Positions 23,870 through 32,550 are shown, counted from the stretch's first letter. The stretch is DNA of 64,000 nt from Terrabacter sp. 28 (GCA_000955875.1 JYOE01000007.1:329379-393378), one strand, 5' to 3'. The notes: a model not told the origin generated them from the sequence alone. A program made the numbers and translations.

Positions 23870-25003
23870 TCAGGCTCTCCGGGGGCGGCCGATCGACAGG
23901 GCCAGGCCCGCGAGGAGGACAGTCGCGGCGACGACGGCGAACGCCGCGCTCAGGTCGACGTCCTGCTCGGTCACCGTGACGTGCTTGGGCAGTTCGGCGA
24001 GGACCTTCGTCAGGGCGTCGGCGTCGGTCGCCGCGAAGTACTCGCCGCCGGTCGTCTGGGCGACTCCCTTGAGCGCGGCCTCGTCGACGACGAGGAAGTT
24101 GCGGCCCGCGCCGCCGACACCGCCGGGCCCACCCCCGAAGTCACGGGTGCGGGGCTGCGCGAACCCGCCGTACTGCTCTCGCGTGCACGCCATCTGGGTG
24201 GGGTTCGTCGTGCCGAACCCGATCGGGTAGACCCGCACCCCACGGGCCGCGGCCTGCTCCGCCGCCTGGGCCGGCGTGACGCCGCGGGTGTTGGCCCCGT
24301 CGGTGAGCAGCACAATGATCTCCGGTGCGACGGCCGGCTTGTCGCCCGTGCCCGGGCCACCGGTCCCGGCGCCGGGCGTCGGTGTCGGCGAGGGCGTCGG
24401 GTCGGCCGAGCCCGGCCCGTCGGTCGTCGGCTCGGCGACGGCGTCCGACGGTGCGACGTTCGGGTCGAGCTCGGCGATCGCGTCGATGGAGCGCAGGATG
24501 GCCGCGCCGATCGTCGTGCCGCGCCCGGTCGTCACCGCGTCGAGCGCCGCGAGCAGCTCGTCGCGGTCGAGGGTCGGGGCCACCGCCAGCTGCGCGAAGC
24601 CGGAGAAGACGACGAAGCCGATCTTCGTCTCGCCGTCCTGGTTCTCGATGAACGACCGCACCGCAGCCTGGGCCGCGGCCAGCCGGTTCGGGTCGACGTC
24701 GGTCGAGCACATCGACCCGGAGACGTCGAGCGCCAGGATGATCGTCGAGCTCGACACGGGCACCTGCGCCCTGACGGTGGGACGCGCCGAGGCCAGGCCG
24801 AGCAGTCCGAGCGCGGCGAGCACCAGGGCGATCGGCACGTGCCGGCGCCACGAGCGCGACCCGGCGCCCACCGACCTCAGCAGTGCCACGTTGGAGAAGC
24901 GCACGGCCTGGCGCCGGCGGCGCCGCAGCTGCCACACGTAGGCGCCGGTCAGCAGCGGCACGGAGAGGAGCGACAGCAGCAGTACGGGCAGCCCGAAGGA
25001 CAC
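23870..25003 (-). CDS. VWA-domain membrane protein (MoxR operon, BatA/BatB-like)
   Basis: Membrane-anchored VWA protein of 377 residues, last gene of the MoxR operon. Two N-terminal transmembrane helices (LPVLLLSLLSVPLLTGAYVW and HVPIALVLAALGLLGLASA), then a VWA domain with MIDAS DVSGSM in ALDVSGSMCSTD, the Thr contact in GRGTTIG and the Asp in LLTDGANTRG. A Pro/Thr/Gly-rich insert (TPSPTPTPGAGTGG) interrupts the domain. A C-terminal TM helix (FAVVAATVLLAGLALSIG) closes. Such proteins lie in the membrane with the VWA domain outside or at the surface and work with MoxR ATPases in aerotolerance or protein assembly in other bacteria. GTG start directly follows the TGA of the preceding VWA gene (no spacer). 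Confidence 0.88.
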   Translation of the reverse strand: MSFGLPVLLLSLLSVPLLTGAYVWQLRRRRRQAVRFSNVALLRSVGAGSRSWRRHVPIALVLAALGLLGLASARPTVRAQVPVSSSTIILALDVSGSMCSTDVDPNRLAAAQAAVRSFIENQDGETKIGFVVFSGFAQLAVAPTLDRDELLAALDAVTTGRGTTIGAAILRSIDAIAELDPNVAPSDAVAEPTTDGPGSADPTPSPTPTPGAGTGGPGTGDKPAVAPEIIVLLTDGANTRGVTPAQAAEQAAARGVRVYPIGFGTTNPTQMACTREQYGGFAQPRTRDFGGGPGGVGGAGRNFLVVDEAALKGVAQTTGGEYFAATDADALTKVLAELPKHVTVTEQDVDLSAAFAVVAATVLLAGLALSIGRPRRA

Positions 25004-25987
25004 TCAGATCACCCGCCCCTGGCGCAGCACCGAGATCGTCGCGCCGCCGAGCAGCAGCAGGGCTGCCGCGGCAGCGAGCCACGACGTCACCTCGTGCGGC
25101 ACGGTGCGTGTCGTCCACTGGAGCTCGATCGAGTCGTAGACCGCGGCGAGGGAGGCAGCGTCCGTGGCCCGGCGGTAGGTGCCGCCCGTCGTCTCGGCGA
25201 TCTGCTGCAGCGACGCCTCGTCGAGCGCCGTCGCGATGCTGAACCCGTCGACCTCGATGACGGTGCCCCCCGGGGTTCCGAGCCCGATCGGCTCGACGCG
25301 CACCCCGGCCGCCGACGCCAGCTCGGCGGCTTTGACCGGGTCGGCCGAGGCCGTGTTCTCACCGTCGCTCAGCAGCACGATCGCGGTGCCGCCGTGGAAG
25401 CCGATCGGCGTCTCGTCCTGCGTTCCCGCCTCCGCGTCGCCGGGCGCCTTGACGGGCTTGCCGACGATCGCGCTCAGCCCGGTGAGGACACCGTCCGCGA
25501 GGGACGTGTCGCCGGACGGCTTGAGGCGGGCGACGGCTGCCAGCACGGCGGCCCGGTCCTCCGTCGGCCGCTGCGTCACGAGCGCCGTGCCGCCGAAGGC
25601 CACGACCGCGATGCGCACCGACGGCGGCTGCTTCTCGACGAACCCACGGGCCGCGGCCTTGGCCGCCTCGACCCGCGAGGGCTTGACGTCCTTGGCCGCC
25701 ATGCTGTTCGACACGTCGAAGGCCAGCACGACCGTCCCCTCGCGGTGCGGCTCGGCGAACGTCGCCACCGGGCGGGTCAGCGACAGCACGAGCACGGTGA
25801 GCGCCCCGATGAGCAGGGCAGGTCCGGCGTGGCGCCGCCAGCCGCGGCGCGGTGCCGGCAGGACGAGGCCCTGCTCGGCGAGGGCGGCGCGCCGCTGCTC
25901 CTGCACCCGCAGCACGCGCCGGTAGCCGACGACGAGCACCGGGACGACGAGCAGTCCCGCGAGCGCCCACGGCCACGTCAGCGTCAT
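25004..25987 (-). CDS. VWA-domain membrane protein (BatA-like)
   Basis: VWA protein of 327 residues with the topology TM (WALAGLLVVPVLVVGY) - basic loop - TM (GPALLIGALTVLVLSLTRPV) - VWA - TM (WLAAAAALLLLGGATISVL). MIDAS DVSNS is in LAFDVSNSMAAKDVKPSR, with GDTSLADGV and LLSDGENTASAD supplying the other ligands. Paralogue of the next gene. The ATG start is reached through a tandem 14-base repeat that makes a chain of ATGA overlaps with the upstream DUF58 gene (25984-26015). Belongs to the MoxR-DUF58-VWA-VWA operon. Confidence 0.9.
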   Translation of the reverse strand: MTLTWPWALAGLLVVPVLVVGYRRVLRVQEQRRAALAEQGLVLPAPRRGWRRHAGPALLIGALTVLVLSLTRPVATFAEPHREGTVVLAFDVSNSMAAKDVKPSRVEAAKAAARGFVEKQPPSVRIAVVAFGGTALVTQRPTEDRAAVLAAVARLKPSGDTSLADGVLTGLSAIVGKPVKAPGDAEAGTQDETPIGFHGGTAIVLLSDGENTASADPVKAAELASAAGVRVEPIGLGTPGGTVIEVDGFSIATALDEASLQQIAETTGGTYRRATDAASLAAVYDSIELQWTTRTVPHEVTSWLAAAAALLLLGGATISVLRQGRVI

Positions 25988-26026
25988 CGCCGTCTCCTCA
26001 TCGCCGTCTCCTCATCGCCGTCTCCG
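25984..26026 (-). repeat. Tandem 14-bp repeat forming a stop/start relay
   Basis: Three copies of GGAGACGGCGATGA (minus strand). Each holds GGAGA, an ATG and an overlapping TGA. The DUF58 stop at 26014-26012 overlaps the ATG of a five-codon frame (26015-25998, MRRRR), whose stop overlaps the ATG of a second identical frame (26001-25984), whose stop overlaps the VWA start at 25987. Confidence 0.85.
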
Positions 26027-27031
26027 TCGCCGCAGCTCGGAGATGCGCATGAGCGACCGCACGAGGTCGTCGTCGGTGCGCACGGTGTAGAGGTCCACCC
26101 CCGCCTTGCGGGCGCGCGCCTCGAGGTCGGCCTGCCGCGCGTCGGCCGCCGCCGCCAGCCGTTGCCGGAACACCGTGTCGCTCGTGTCGACGAAGATCTG
26201 CTCGCCGGTCTCGGCGTCCTCGACGTAGACGCCGCCTGCGTCGGGCAGCTCGCTCTCGCGCGGGTCGACGACCTGGATCGCGACCACCTCGTGCCGCCGG
26301 GCGAGCCGGGCCAGCGACCGCTCCCACCCCTCGGCGCTGATGAAGTCCGACACGACCAGCACGAGCCCACGTCTGCGGGCGATGCCCGCTGCCGCCGTCA
26401 GCAGGAGCGCCAGGTCGGTGACCGTCCGCTCCTCGGTGGCTCGGTCGGGCGCCCCGCCGCCGTATGCCGGCCGCCTGGCTCCGCCCGCCCGCCCCGTCCT
26501 CGGCCGCAGCCGGTCGCGCCACCCGGACGGGGCAGCGGAGGGCTCCTCGGCGGCGCGGGACTCGCGCCGGTTGAGCAGCAGCTTGGCGATGCGCAGCACC
26601 TGGATGCGCCCGGACGCCGGCGGGACGATCGCGTCGACCCCGGTGTCCATGACGATCGCCCCGACCCGGCTGCCGCCGCGGGTCAGCACGTGCGCCAACG
26701 TCGTCGCGACCTCCGCCAGCACGAGGTGCTTCTGCCGGTCGACTGGCCCGAAACCCATCGACGCCGAGTGGTCGAGCAGCAGCCACGCCGTCAGCTCCCG
26801 GTCCTCGACGAACTCGCGGACGTAGGGCGTGTCGAGCCGCGCCGTGACGTTCCACTCGATGTGGCGCAGGTCGTCGCCGGGCTCGTACTCGCGCAGGTCG
26901 GTGAAGTCGAGCCCCGACCCGCGGAAGAGGCTGCGGTAGTCGCCCTGGAGCCGCCCGTCGAGCCGCCGCACCACCCTCCACTCGAGGTGCCGGAGCAGCC
27001 GCTCGGCGGTCAGCGTGTCGGTCGCGCCCAT
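26012..27031 (-). CDS. DUF58 domain protein
   Basis: DUF58 protein of 339 residues, the standard partner of MoxR ATPases. N-terminal LRHLEWRVVRRLDGRLQGDY and RSLFRGSGLDFTDLREYEPG are the family hallmark, followed by DDLRHIEWNVTARLDTPYVR; the VWA-like fold has DHSASMGFG (D-x-S-x-S). A stretch around 170-215 is Arg/Pro-rich and low complexity. It ends in SELRRRRRR, a basic tail encoded by the first copy of the 14-bp repeat. The ATG start lies inside the 3' end of the moxR gene (22-base overlap), so translation is coupled. No membrane segment is evident. Confidence 0.9.
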   Translation of the reverse strand: MGATDTLTAERLLRHLEWRVVRRLDGRLQGDYRSLFRGSGLDFTDLREYEPGDDLRHIEWNVTARLDTPYVREFVEDRELTAWLLLDHSASMGFGPVDRQKHLVLAEVATTLAHVLTRGGSRVGAIVMDTGVDAIVPPASGRIQVLRIAKLLLNRRESRAAEEPSAAPSGWRDRLRPRTGRAGGARRPAYGGGAPDRATEERTVTDLALLLTAAAGIARRRGLVLVVSDFISAEGWERSLARLARRHEVVAIQVVDPRESELPDAGGVYVEDAETGEQIFVDTSDTVFRQRLAAAADARQADLEARARKAGVDLYTVRTDDDLVRSLMRISELRRRRRR

Positions 27032-28158
27032 GTCGCGTCACCGACCGTGCCCGCAGTGCCGGCGGTGCCACCGGCGGGGATCCCACCGGACTCCGCCCCG
27101 AACGCGCCGGCCACCGAGCCACGAGCCTGCTGCTCGCGGACCTGCTGCTCGCGCAGCGGGGCGGTCGGCACCGGGACGGCGTGGATGATCGGCGTCAGCA
27201 GGTCGTCCGGCGTGAGGTCCTCGGCCAGCGCCTCGTAGGAGGGCACGATGCGGTGCCGCAGCACGTCTCGCGCGAGGTCGCCCACGTCGCCCGGCAGCAC
27301 GTAGTCGCGCCCGCGGAGGAAGGCCAGCGCCCGGGCGGCCAGCACGAGGTTGATGGAGGCGCGCGGGCTCGCTCCGTAGGTCAGCAGACGAGAGAGGTCG
27401 TCCCGGCCCACGAGCGCCGGCTCGCGAGTCGCCGCGGCCAGCCGGACGGCATACTCGATGACCGCAGGGTCGACGTAGACGGCGTCGGTCTCGCGCTGGA
27501 AGCCGCGCAGCATCTCCGGGTCGAGCACCCTGATCGTGGTGACGGCGGCCGAGATCTGCCGCTCGACGACGACGAACTCCTCGGCGGCGGAGGGGTAGCC
27601 GATGAGGACCTTGAGCATGAAGCGGTCGACCTGGGCCTCGGGCAGGGCATACGTGCCCTCCGACTCGATGGGGTTCTGCGTGGCCATCACGAGGAACGGG
27701 TCGGGCGCCGGGAAGGTCTCGCGCCCGATCGTCACCTGGCGCTCCTGCATGACCTCGAGCAGGGCGCTCTGCACCTTCGCCGGTGCCCGGTTGACCTCGT
27801 CGGCGAGCACGAGGTTGGCGAAGACGGGCCCGAGCGAGACCTGGAACTCGCCGTCGCGCTGGTTGTAGATGCGGGTTCCGATGAGGTCGGCCGGCACGAG
27901 GTCGGGCGTGAACTGGATGCGCTGGAACTCGCCGCCGATCGCGTGCGCGAGCGTCTTGATCGCCATCGTCTTGGCCAGCCCCGGCACGCCCTCGACGAGC
28001 AGGTGCCCGCGCGCGAGCAGGGCGACCATCATGCGTTCGAGCAGCAGGTCCTGGCCGACGATGGTCCGCTTGACCTCGTAGAGCGCCTGCTCCAGCTCGT
28101 GCCGACCCTGCCCGCCACCCTGCCAGCCCGTCTGCCCCTTGCCTGCCTCGCCCTCCAT
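27010..28158 (-). CDS. moxR: MoxR-family AAA+ ATPase
   Basis: MoxR ATPase of 382 residues, first gene of the MoxR-DUF58-VWA-VWA operon. ATG with AGGAGG ten bases upstream. Walker A GVPGLAKT within HLLVEGVPGLAKTMAIKTLA (residues about 52-59), Walker B NLVLADEVNRAPAKVQSALL, sensor 1 LVMATQNPIESEGTY, arginine-finger region LPEAQVDRFMLK and sensor 2 YGASPRASINL. The C-terminal 45 residues (REQQVREQQARGSV, GGIPAGGTAGTAGTVG) are low complexity and unusual for the family. MoxR proteins act as chaperones that help activate or assemble partner complexes; the VWA proteins downstream are the expected clients or adaptors. Confidence 0.92.
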   Translation of the reverse strand: MEGEAGKGQTGWQGGGQGRHELEQALYEVKRTIVGQDLLLERMMVALLARGHLLVEGVPGLAKTMAIKTLAHAIGGEFQRIQFTPDLVPADLIGTRIYNQRDGEFQVSLGPVFANLVLADEVNRAPAKVQSALLEVMQERQVTIGRETFPAPDPFLVMATQNPIESEGTYALPEAQVDRFMLKVLIGYPSAAEEFVVVERQISAAVTTIRVLDPEMLRGFQRETDAVYVDPAVIEYAVRLAAATREPALVGRDDLSRLLTYGASPRASINLVLAARALAFLRGRDYVLPGDVGDLARDVLRHRIVPSYEALAEDLTPDDLLTPIIHAVPVPTAPLREQQVREQQARGSVAGAFGAESGGIPAGGTAGTAGTVGDATWARPTR

Positions 28159-28253
28159 GCCGTCCTCCTGTCGCTGCTGCCTGGTCGTGCTGCCCTGCTG
28201 CTGGTGGGTCGTGCTGATGACGTGTGCGGCCCGTGACGTGTGCGGCCTGGTGC

Positions 28254-29195
28254 CTAGCGCGCGATGCCGCCGCCCCCGCCGCCCGCGGTCGCGATGGGCA
28301 CCGCGAAGCCGATCCCGACGAAGAGCGACTGGTCGGTGGGGTTGGCGAGGCCGGTGACGATGCCGACGACCTGCCCGGCCCGGTTGAGCAGCGGGCCGCC
28401 GGAGTTTCCGGGGTTAACGGCTGCGTCGAACTGGATGAGGTGCTCGAGCCTGCGGTTGCTCTCGACCCGCACGGTCCGGTCGAGCGCGGAGACGACGCCG
28501 GCCGACAGCGAGTCGGTGAGCCCGAGCGGGTGGCCGACGGCGAAGACGGGTGCGCCGACCGCCACCCCGCCGCCGAGCACCGCCGGCACGACCGTCTCGG
28601 GCAGCTTCGCCGGGGTGAGGGTCGCGATGTCGCTCTCGGGCTTGCGCGACGCGATGGTCGCCGGCGTGCTGGTGCCGTCGGAGAAGGCGACGGTGATCGC
28701 GGTGGAGCCCTCGACGACGTGCAACGCCGTGAGCACCGTGCCGTCGGCGTTGACGACGACACCGGCGCCGCTGCCCTGCGACTGCCGCCCGGCCGACGTG
28801 CCCCGGGTGCTGATGACGACGAGTGAGGGAGCGATCGCGGCGTGCGCGACGCTCGCGTCCGCGGGTGCCGCGGCGTCGGCCTCCGCCTGGCGTTCCAGCC
28901 CCTTCTGCACGGTCAGGTCGACGTCGCGCTGCGTGATGGGCGCGGGGGTCGGCGGGCGCGTGACGGCATACGTGGTCACTGCCGCCGCGACGAGGACGAG
29001 GACCGCCACGCACCCCCACACCCAGCGCGGGACCGCCGCCAGCCGGCGGCGGGTGCGCTGCCACGGCCCGTCTGGTGGTGGCGGCTCGGCAGCCTCGAGC
29101 CCTGCCCCGGGTGGCGCGAGAAGGCGGGCGCGCAGGGGTGTCCCGGCGCCAGGGGCGGCGGTGTCGACTGCAGGGGGAGCGGTGACCCGTGCCAC
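28254..29195 (-). CDS. Membrane-anchored trypsin-like serine protease (S1C, HtrA-like without PDZ)
   Basis: Protease of 313 residues. A Pro/Ala-rich cytoplasmic segment of about 55 residues is followed by one TM helix (WVWGCVAVLVLVAAAVTTYAV) and an extracellular trypsin fold: catalytic His in TVLTALHVVEGS, Asp in PESDIATLT, Ser in NPGNSGGPLLN. The substrate-binding strand is VGIVTGLA, and the C-terminus is a glycine run (GGGGGGIAR). No PDZ domain is present, unlike DegP/HtrA. It probably does envelope protein quality control. GTG 29195 is chosen as start because TACAGT lies seven bases upstream. It sits upstream of the MoxR gene on the same strand with a 95-base gap. Confidence 0.88.
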   Translation of the reverse strand: MARVTAPPAVDTAAPGAGTPLRARLLAPPGAGLEAAEPPPPDGPWQRTRRRLAAVPRWVWGCVAVLVLVAAAVTTYAVTRPPTPAPITQRDVDLTVQKGLERQAEADAAAPADASVAHAAIAPSLVVISTRGTSAGRQSQGSGAGVVVNADGTVLTALHVVEGSTAITVAFSDGTSTPATIASRKPESDIATLTPAKLPETVVPAVLGGGVAVGAPVFAVGHPLGLTDSLSAGVVSALDRTVRVESNRRLEHLIQFDAAVNPGNSGGPLLNRAGQVVGIVTGLANPTDQSLFVGIGFAVPIATAGGGGGGIAR

Positions 29196-29202
29196 CTTTT
29201 CG

Positions 29203-29208
29203 ACTGTA
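29203..29208 (-). promoter_or_regulatory. Leaderless -10 element TACAGT
   Basis: TACAGT seven bases before the GTG of the protease gene, in the 108-base divergent region shared with the CHAD gene. Confidence 0.5.
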
Positions 29209-29303
29209 CGTTTCGATCGCCGTGAGCGGCAGGGGTCCGTTGAAGGTTCACAGGTTCCGCCGAAGGGGTGGCTCGCGGTCCCTGCCACGGGTAGGAATGG
29301 CGT

Positions 29304-30179
29304 ATGCCGTCCGCCGCGTCCCTGGTGCGTCAGCGCCTCGCGGAACAGCGGGAGGCGCTCGCCGTGGCCGAGGAGGCCCTGCGCGCCGGCGAACCCGAGG
29401 GGCTGCACGACGTCCGCGTGGCCATCCGCCGCATCCGTTCGGCGCTCGCGACCTTCCGGCCGGTGCTCGAGCGCTCGGCCACCGACCCGCTGCGCGACGA
29501 GCTGCGGTGGGTGTCGGTGCTGCTGGGCCGCGCCCGCGACGTCGAGGTCGTCATCGAGCACACGGAGGCGCTGCTCGCCGACGCCGAGCCGGTGGGCCTC
29601 GACGACGCCGTCAGCGGGTTGCGCGCGCGCCTGCGCCTCGATCTCACGGCCGCCGGCGACGTCGTCGACGAGACGCTGGCCTCGACGAGGTATGCCGCGG
29701 TGCTCGGTCTGCTCGACGCCGTCGCAGGCGACCCTCCGCTCACGGCTGCCTCGGATCGCGGCGGCAAGGGTTTCGCCCGCAAGCGGGTCGAGCACGACCT
29801 CGACCGGGTCGTCGAGCGGATCGCCCTCGTGCGGGCCGCCGGCGACGCGGACGAGCAGGCGACCCGGCTGCACGACGTGCGCAAGGCCGCCAAGCGGTTG
29901 CGCTACGCGGCCGAGGCAGCCGCTCCCGTCGCGGGGTCGCGCATCCGCGAGATCGAGGAGGTGGCCGAGGCCACCCAGGACGTCATCGGCCTGCACCACG
30001 ACGCGACCGTGACGCGCGCGACGCTGCGGCATCTTGCGCTCGACGTCGACAGCGGCGAGGCCGCGGCCTTTCTCCTCGGTCACCTCGACGCCGACGAGCA
30101 GCGGGTCCTGCGCGACCTCAGGTCACGGTCGCTGGATGCGCTCGACGCGCTCGAGAAGCTGGCGAAGCACCGTGGCTGA
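29304..30179 (+). CDS. CHAD domain protein
   Basis: Conserved-histidine alpha-helical domain (CHAD) protein of 291 residues. Two helical-bundle halves each start with the hallmark: GLHDVRVAIRRIRSALATF (about 34-52) and RLHDVRKAAKRLRYAAEAA (about 193-211). Lysine/arginine and His residues on these helices bind polyphosphate; CHAD proteins localise to polyphosphate granules, sometimes fused to CYTH triphosphatase, which is absent here. The ATG at 29304 follows TAGGAA by six bases and is itself embedded in a GTATGCCG copy. A small zinc-ribbon gene follows. Confidence 0.9.
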   Translation: MPSAASLVRQRLAEQREALAVAEEALRAGEPEGLHDVRVAIRRIRSALATFRPVLERSATDPLRDELRWVSVLLGRARDVEVVIEHTEALLADAEPVGLDDAVSGLRARLRLDLTAAGDVVDETLASTRYAAVLGLLDAVAGDPPLTAASDRGGKGFARKRVEHDLDRVVERIALVRAAGDADEQATRLHDVRKAAKRLRYAAEAAAPVAGSRIREIEEVAEATQDVIGLHHDATVTRATLRHLALDVDSGEAAAFLLGHLDADEQRVLRDLRSRSLDALDALEKLAKHRG

Positions 30180-30239
30180 CGCCGCCCAGGGGCCGTCGGG
30201 GCCACCGGATCGAGTCTGCCGGAACGCCGTGGTCGTCAC

Positions 30240-30479
30240 GTGAGTCCCACCGGCATGGACGTGGACCTCACCTGCCCGATCTGCTCCGCACCGGCGATGA
30301 CGCCCGGCGAGATCGTCGGCCGTTCGCCGGGTGTGAAGTTCAAGGAGCAGGGGGGCGGCCTGCTCGGCGACCTCACCGGGGTGCCCGTCACCCGAGGGGT
30401 CTTCAACCACAGTGCCCGAGCCCTTCGCTGCGGCTCCTGCGGGACCATCGTGGTCCCTCCGGCCGGGCGAGCACCCTAG
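30240..30479 (+). CDS. Small zinc-ribbon protein
   Basis: Unrecognised protein of 79 residues (74 if the ATG at 30255 is used). Two Cys knuckles, LTCPICSAPAMTPGE near the start and LRCGSCGTIVVPP near the end, are separated by a Gly-rich middle (KEQGGGLLGDLTGVPVTRGV), so a zinc ribbon with a variable insert is likely. Nothing indicates a specific partner. It overlaps the convergent sulfatase gene by four bases at its stop codon. Confidence 0.6.
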   Translation: MSPTGMDVDLTCPICSAPAMTPGEIVGRSPGVKFKEQGGGLLGDLTGVPVTRGVFNHSARALRCGSCGTIVVPPAGRAP

Positions 30480-31978
30480 CCGCTGACCACTCCCTCGGCG
30501 ACGAGTCGCGGGACCGGCTGCTCCGGGTGTGGCTCGTCACCGACCGCCTTCTGCGCGAACCACATCCGTGCCTCGAGCTGCTCGCGGACCGTGGCGTGCG
30601 CTGGGTCGTCGGCGACGTTGTGCAGCTGCTCCGGGTCTCGCACGTTGTCGTAGAGCTCCCACTCGGCGGGGAAGCGCCGGTCGGAGCAGCCGGGCAGGCC
30701 GAGTCCGTCGTTGTAGAAGTGGATGAGCGTGTGCTCGCGGGTGCGGTAGCCGTAGTGGGCGCCGACCTGGTGGCTGCTGTCGTCGTGCATCCAGTAGCGG
30801 TAGTAGAAGCCCTCGGCGTCCGGATCCTGCTGGGGCTCAGATGATCCCGTCAGCTCGCCCCAGAACGACCGGCCCTGCATGCGCGCCGGGACGGCCACGC
30901 CCGCGGCCTCGAGCAGCGTGGGCGCGATGTCGGCGTTCGTGACGATGCGGTCGAACGGACGGCCGGTCGGGATCGCCGCCGGGTAGGAGAGGACGAACGG
31001 CATGCGGATCGACTCCTCGTACATGAACCGCTTGTCGAACCAGCCGTGGTCGCCGAGGAAGAAGCCCTGGTCGGAGGAGTAGATGACGATCGTGTCGTCG
31101 AGGTCGCCGCGCTCACGCAGCCAGTCGGTGACCCGACCGACGTTGTCGTCGACGGAGGCGACGCACGCGAGGTAGTCCTCCATGTATCGCTGGTACTTCC
31201 ACAACGCTTCCTCGTCGTGGGAGAGGCCTTCCGGCACAGGCTGTTTGAGGTCCTCGGCCGTCAGGTGCTCGGCGATCCGCATCGCGGCACGGCGGGCCGT
31301 GTCGGAGCGGCCCGACAGGTCGTCGGTGAACGTCGCCGGCACGGGGATCAGCCCGTCCACGCCGGGCGCGCCCACGGCATACATGCCCTCGTGCTCGGCG
31401 TCCGGCTCCCACGACCGGTGCGGTGCCTTGTGCCACACGAGCACGCACCACGGCTCGTCGCCCTCCAGACTCTCGACCCAGCGCAGGGCGAGGTCGGTGA
31501 TGAGGTCGGTGGCGTAGCCCTGCTCGACGCGCAGCCCGTCGGCCGTGAGGACGCGTGGGTCGTGGTACTCGCCCTGGTCGATGAGGGCCTCCCAGTGGTC
31601 GAAGCCCTGCGGGTCGTGGCTCACACCACCGGTCGAGCCGTCGCCCATGTGCCACTTGCCGACGAAGGCGGTGCGGTAGCCGGCCTCGCGCAGTGCCGTG
31701 ACGAACGTCGGCTGCGATGCGTCGATCGGGGTGTCGAGGGTCGTCACGCCGTTCACGTGGCTGTAGGTGCCGGTGAGGATCGTCGCCCGGCTGGGCGCAC
31801 AGAGCGAGTTCGTCGCGAAGAGGTTGTCGAGCCGCGCGCCCGACGTGGCGACCGCGTCGATGTGCGGTGTGCGGTTGACGACCGAGCCGTAGGCGCCGAT
31901 CGCGTGGGCGGCGTGGTCGTCGCTCAGCACGAAGACGATGTTGGGGCGCCGGCTCGGCGGGGTCGGGGCAGTGCTCAT
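30476..31978 (-). CDS. Type I sulfatase
   Basis: Arylsulfatase-superfamily enzyme of 500 residues. The formylglycine-forming cysteine is Cys 60 in NSLCAPSRATILTG (C-x-P-S-R), with metal-ligand Asp pair in VLSDDHAAHAIGAYG, the later FVGKWHMGDGSTGG (Lys/His of the active site), and DDTIVIYSSDQGFFLGDHGWFDK (Asp/Asn ligands). Residues near the end read RYWMHDDSSHQVGAHYG, typical of the iduronate-/choline-sulfatase-like group. No signal peptide, so probably cytoplasmic. A formylglycine-generating enzyme gene is not in the window. The ATG at 31978 follows TAGCGT by seven bases; an in-frame GTG at 31987 overlaps that element and is less likely. Confidence 0.9.
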   Translation of the reverse strand: MSTAPTPPSRRPNIVFVLSDDHAAHAIGAYGSVVNRTPHIDAVATSGARLDNLFATNSLCAPSRATILTGTYSHVNGVTTLDTPIDASQPTFVTALREAGYRTAFVGKWHMGDGSTGGVSHDPQGFDHWEALIDQGEYHDPRVLTADGLRVEQGYATDLITDLALRWVESLEGDEPWCVLVWHKAPHRSWEPDAEHEGMYAVGAPGVDGLIPVPATFTDDLSGRSDTARRAAMRIAEHLTAEDLKQPVPEGLSHDEEALWKYQRYMEDYLACVASVDDNVGRVTDWLRERGDLDDTIVIYSSDQGFFLGDHGWFDKRFMYEESIRMPFVLSYPAAIPTGRPFDRIVTNADIAPTLLEAAGVAVPARMQGRSFWGELTGSSEPQQDPDAEGFYYRYWMHDDSSHQVGAHYGYRTREHTLIHFYNDGLGLPGCSDRRFPAEWELYDNVRDPEQLHNVADDPAHATVREQLEARMWFAQKAVGDEPHPEQPVPRLVAEGVVSG

Positions 31979-31985
31979 CGGCTCC

Positions 31986-31991
31986 ACGCTA
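31986..31991 (-). promoter_or_regulatory. Leaderless -10 element TAGCGT
   Basis: TAGCGT seven bases before the sulfatase ATG. It lies only about ten bases from the opposing TAGCAT element of the GNAT gene, so the two promoters are packed into 34 bases. Confidence 0.5.
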
Positions 31992-32000
31992 GACGCGGCT

Positions 32001-32006
32001 TAGCAT
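32001..32006 (+). promoter_or_regulatory. Leaderless -10 element TAGCAT
   Basis: TAGCAT, six bases, then the ATG of the GNAT gene at 32013. Confidence 0.55.
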
Positions 32007-32012
32007 CGGCGC

Positions 32013-32549
32013 ATGCAGCACCCCATCGTGCGAGACGCGACGGCCGATGACGCCGCGGCGGTCGCCGCCGTCTACGCGCCGTACGTCACGGGCACGTCGA
32101 TCACGTTCGAGACGGACCCTCCGAGCGCCGACGAGATGGGCCGGCGCATCGCCGCGGCCCAGCGCTCGCACGCGTTCCTCGTGCTGGAGGACGCCGGCGA
32201 GGTCGTCGGGTACGCGTACGGCGGGCCGTTCAAGGAGCGCGCGGCCTACCGCTGGTCGTGCGAGGTGTCGGTCTACCTCGCGATGGACCGCCGGGGCCGC
32301 GGCGGCGGCCGCCGGCTCTACGAGGAGCTGCTGTGGCGCCTGGCCGATCGCGGCTACCGCATGGCCGCGGCCGGCATGACCCAGCCGAACGTGCCGAGCG
32401 GGCGGCTGCACGCAGCCATGGGCTTCGAGACGGTCGGGACCTATCGCGACATCGGCCACAAGTTCGGCGCCTGGCACGACGTCACGTGGGTGCAGCGCCG
32501 GCTCGGTGACCCCACACCTCCTGGCCAGGACCCGCCCGAGCCCACCTGA
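32013..32549 (+). CDS. GNAT acetyltransferase, phosphinothricin/methionine-sulfone type
   Basis: N-acetyltransferase of 178 residues of the Pat/Bar/YncA group. IVRDATADDAAAVAAVYAPYV and GTSITFETDPPSADEM are the family opening; SCEVSVYLAMDRRGRGGGRRLYEELL carries the acetyl-CoA P-loop (R-R-G-R-G-G-G); then NVPSGRLHAAMGFETVGTYRDIGHKFGAWHDVTW is the diagnostic end block (given here as one conserved segment; key residues are H at LHAAMGF, GHK and W). Members acetylate the amino group of methionine derivatives, glutamate analogues or other small amines. Divergent from the sulfatase gene and convergent with the reductase gene across a double palindrome. Confidence 0.88.
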   Translation: MQHPIVRDATADDAAAVAAVYAPYVTGTSITFETDPPSADEMGRRIAAAQRSHAFLVLEDAGEVVGYAYGGPFKERAAYRWSCEVSVYLAMDRRGRGGGRRLYEELLWRLADRGYRMAAAGMTQPNVPSGRLHAAMGFETVGTYRDIGHKFGAWHDVTWVQRRLGDPTPPGQDPPEPT

Positions 32550-32550
32550 G

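Noticed and set aside
23795..27238. Open frame of over 1100 codons on the plus strand opposite the VWA/DUF58 genes
   Set aside because: Antisense to a well-supported operon; no ribosome-binding site, Arg-rich and low-complexity translation, a usual by-product of high GC.
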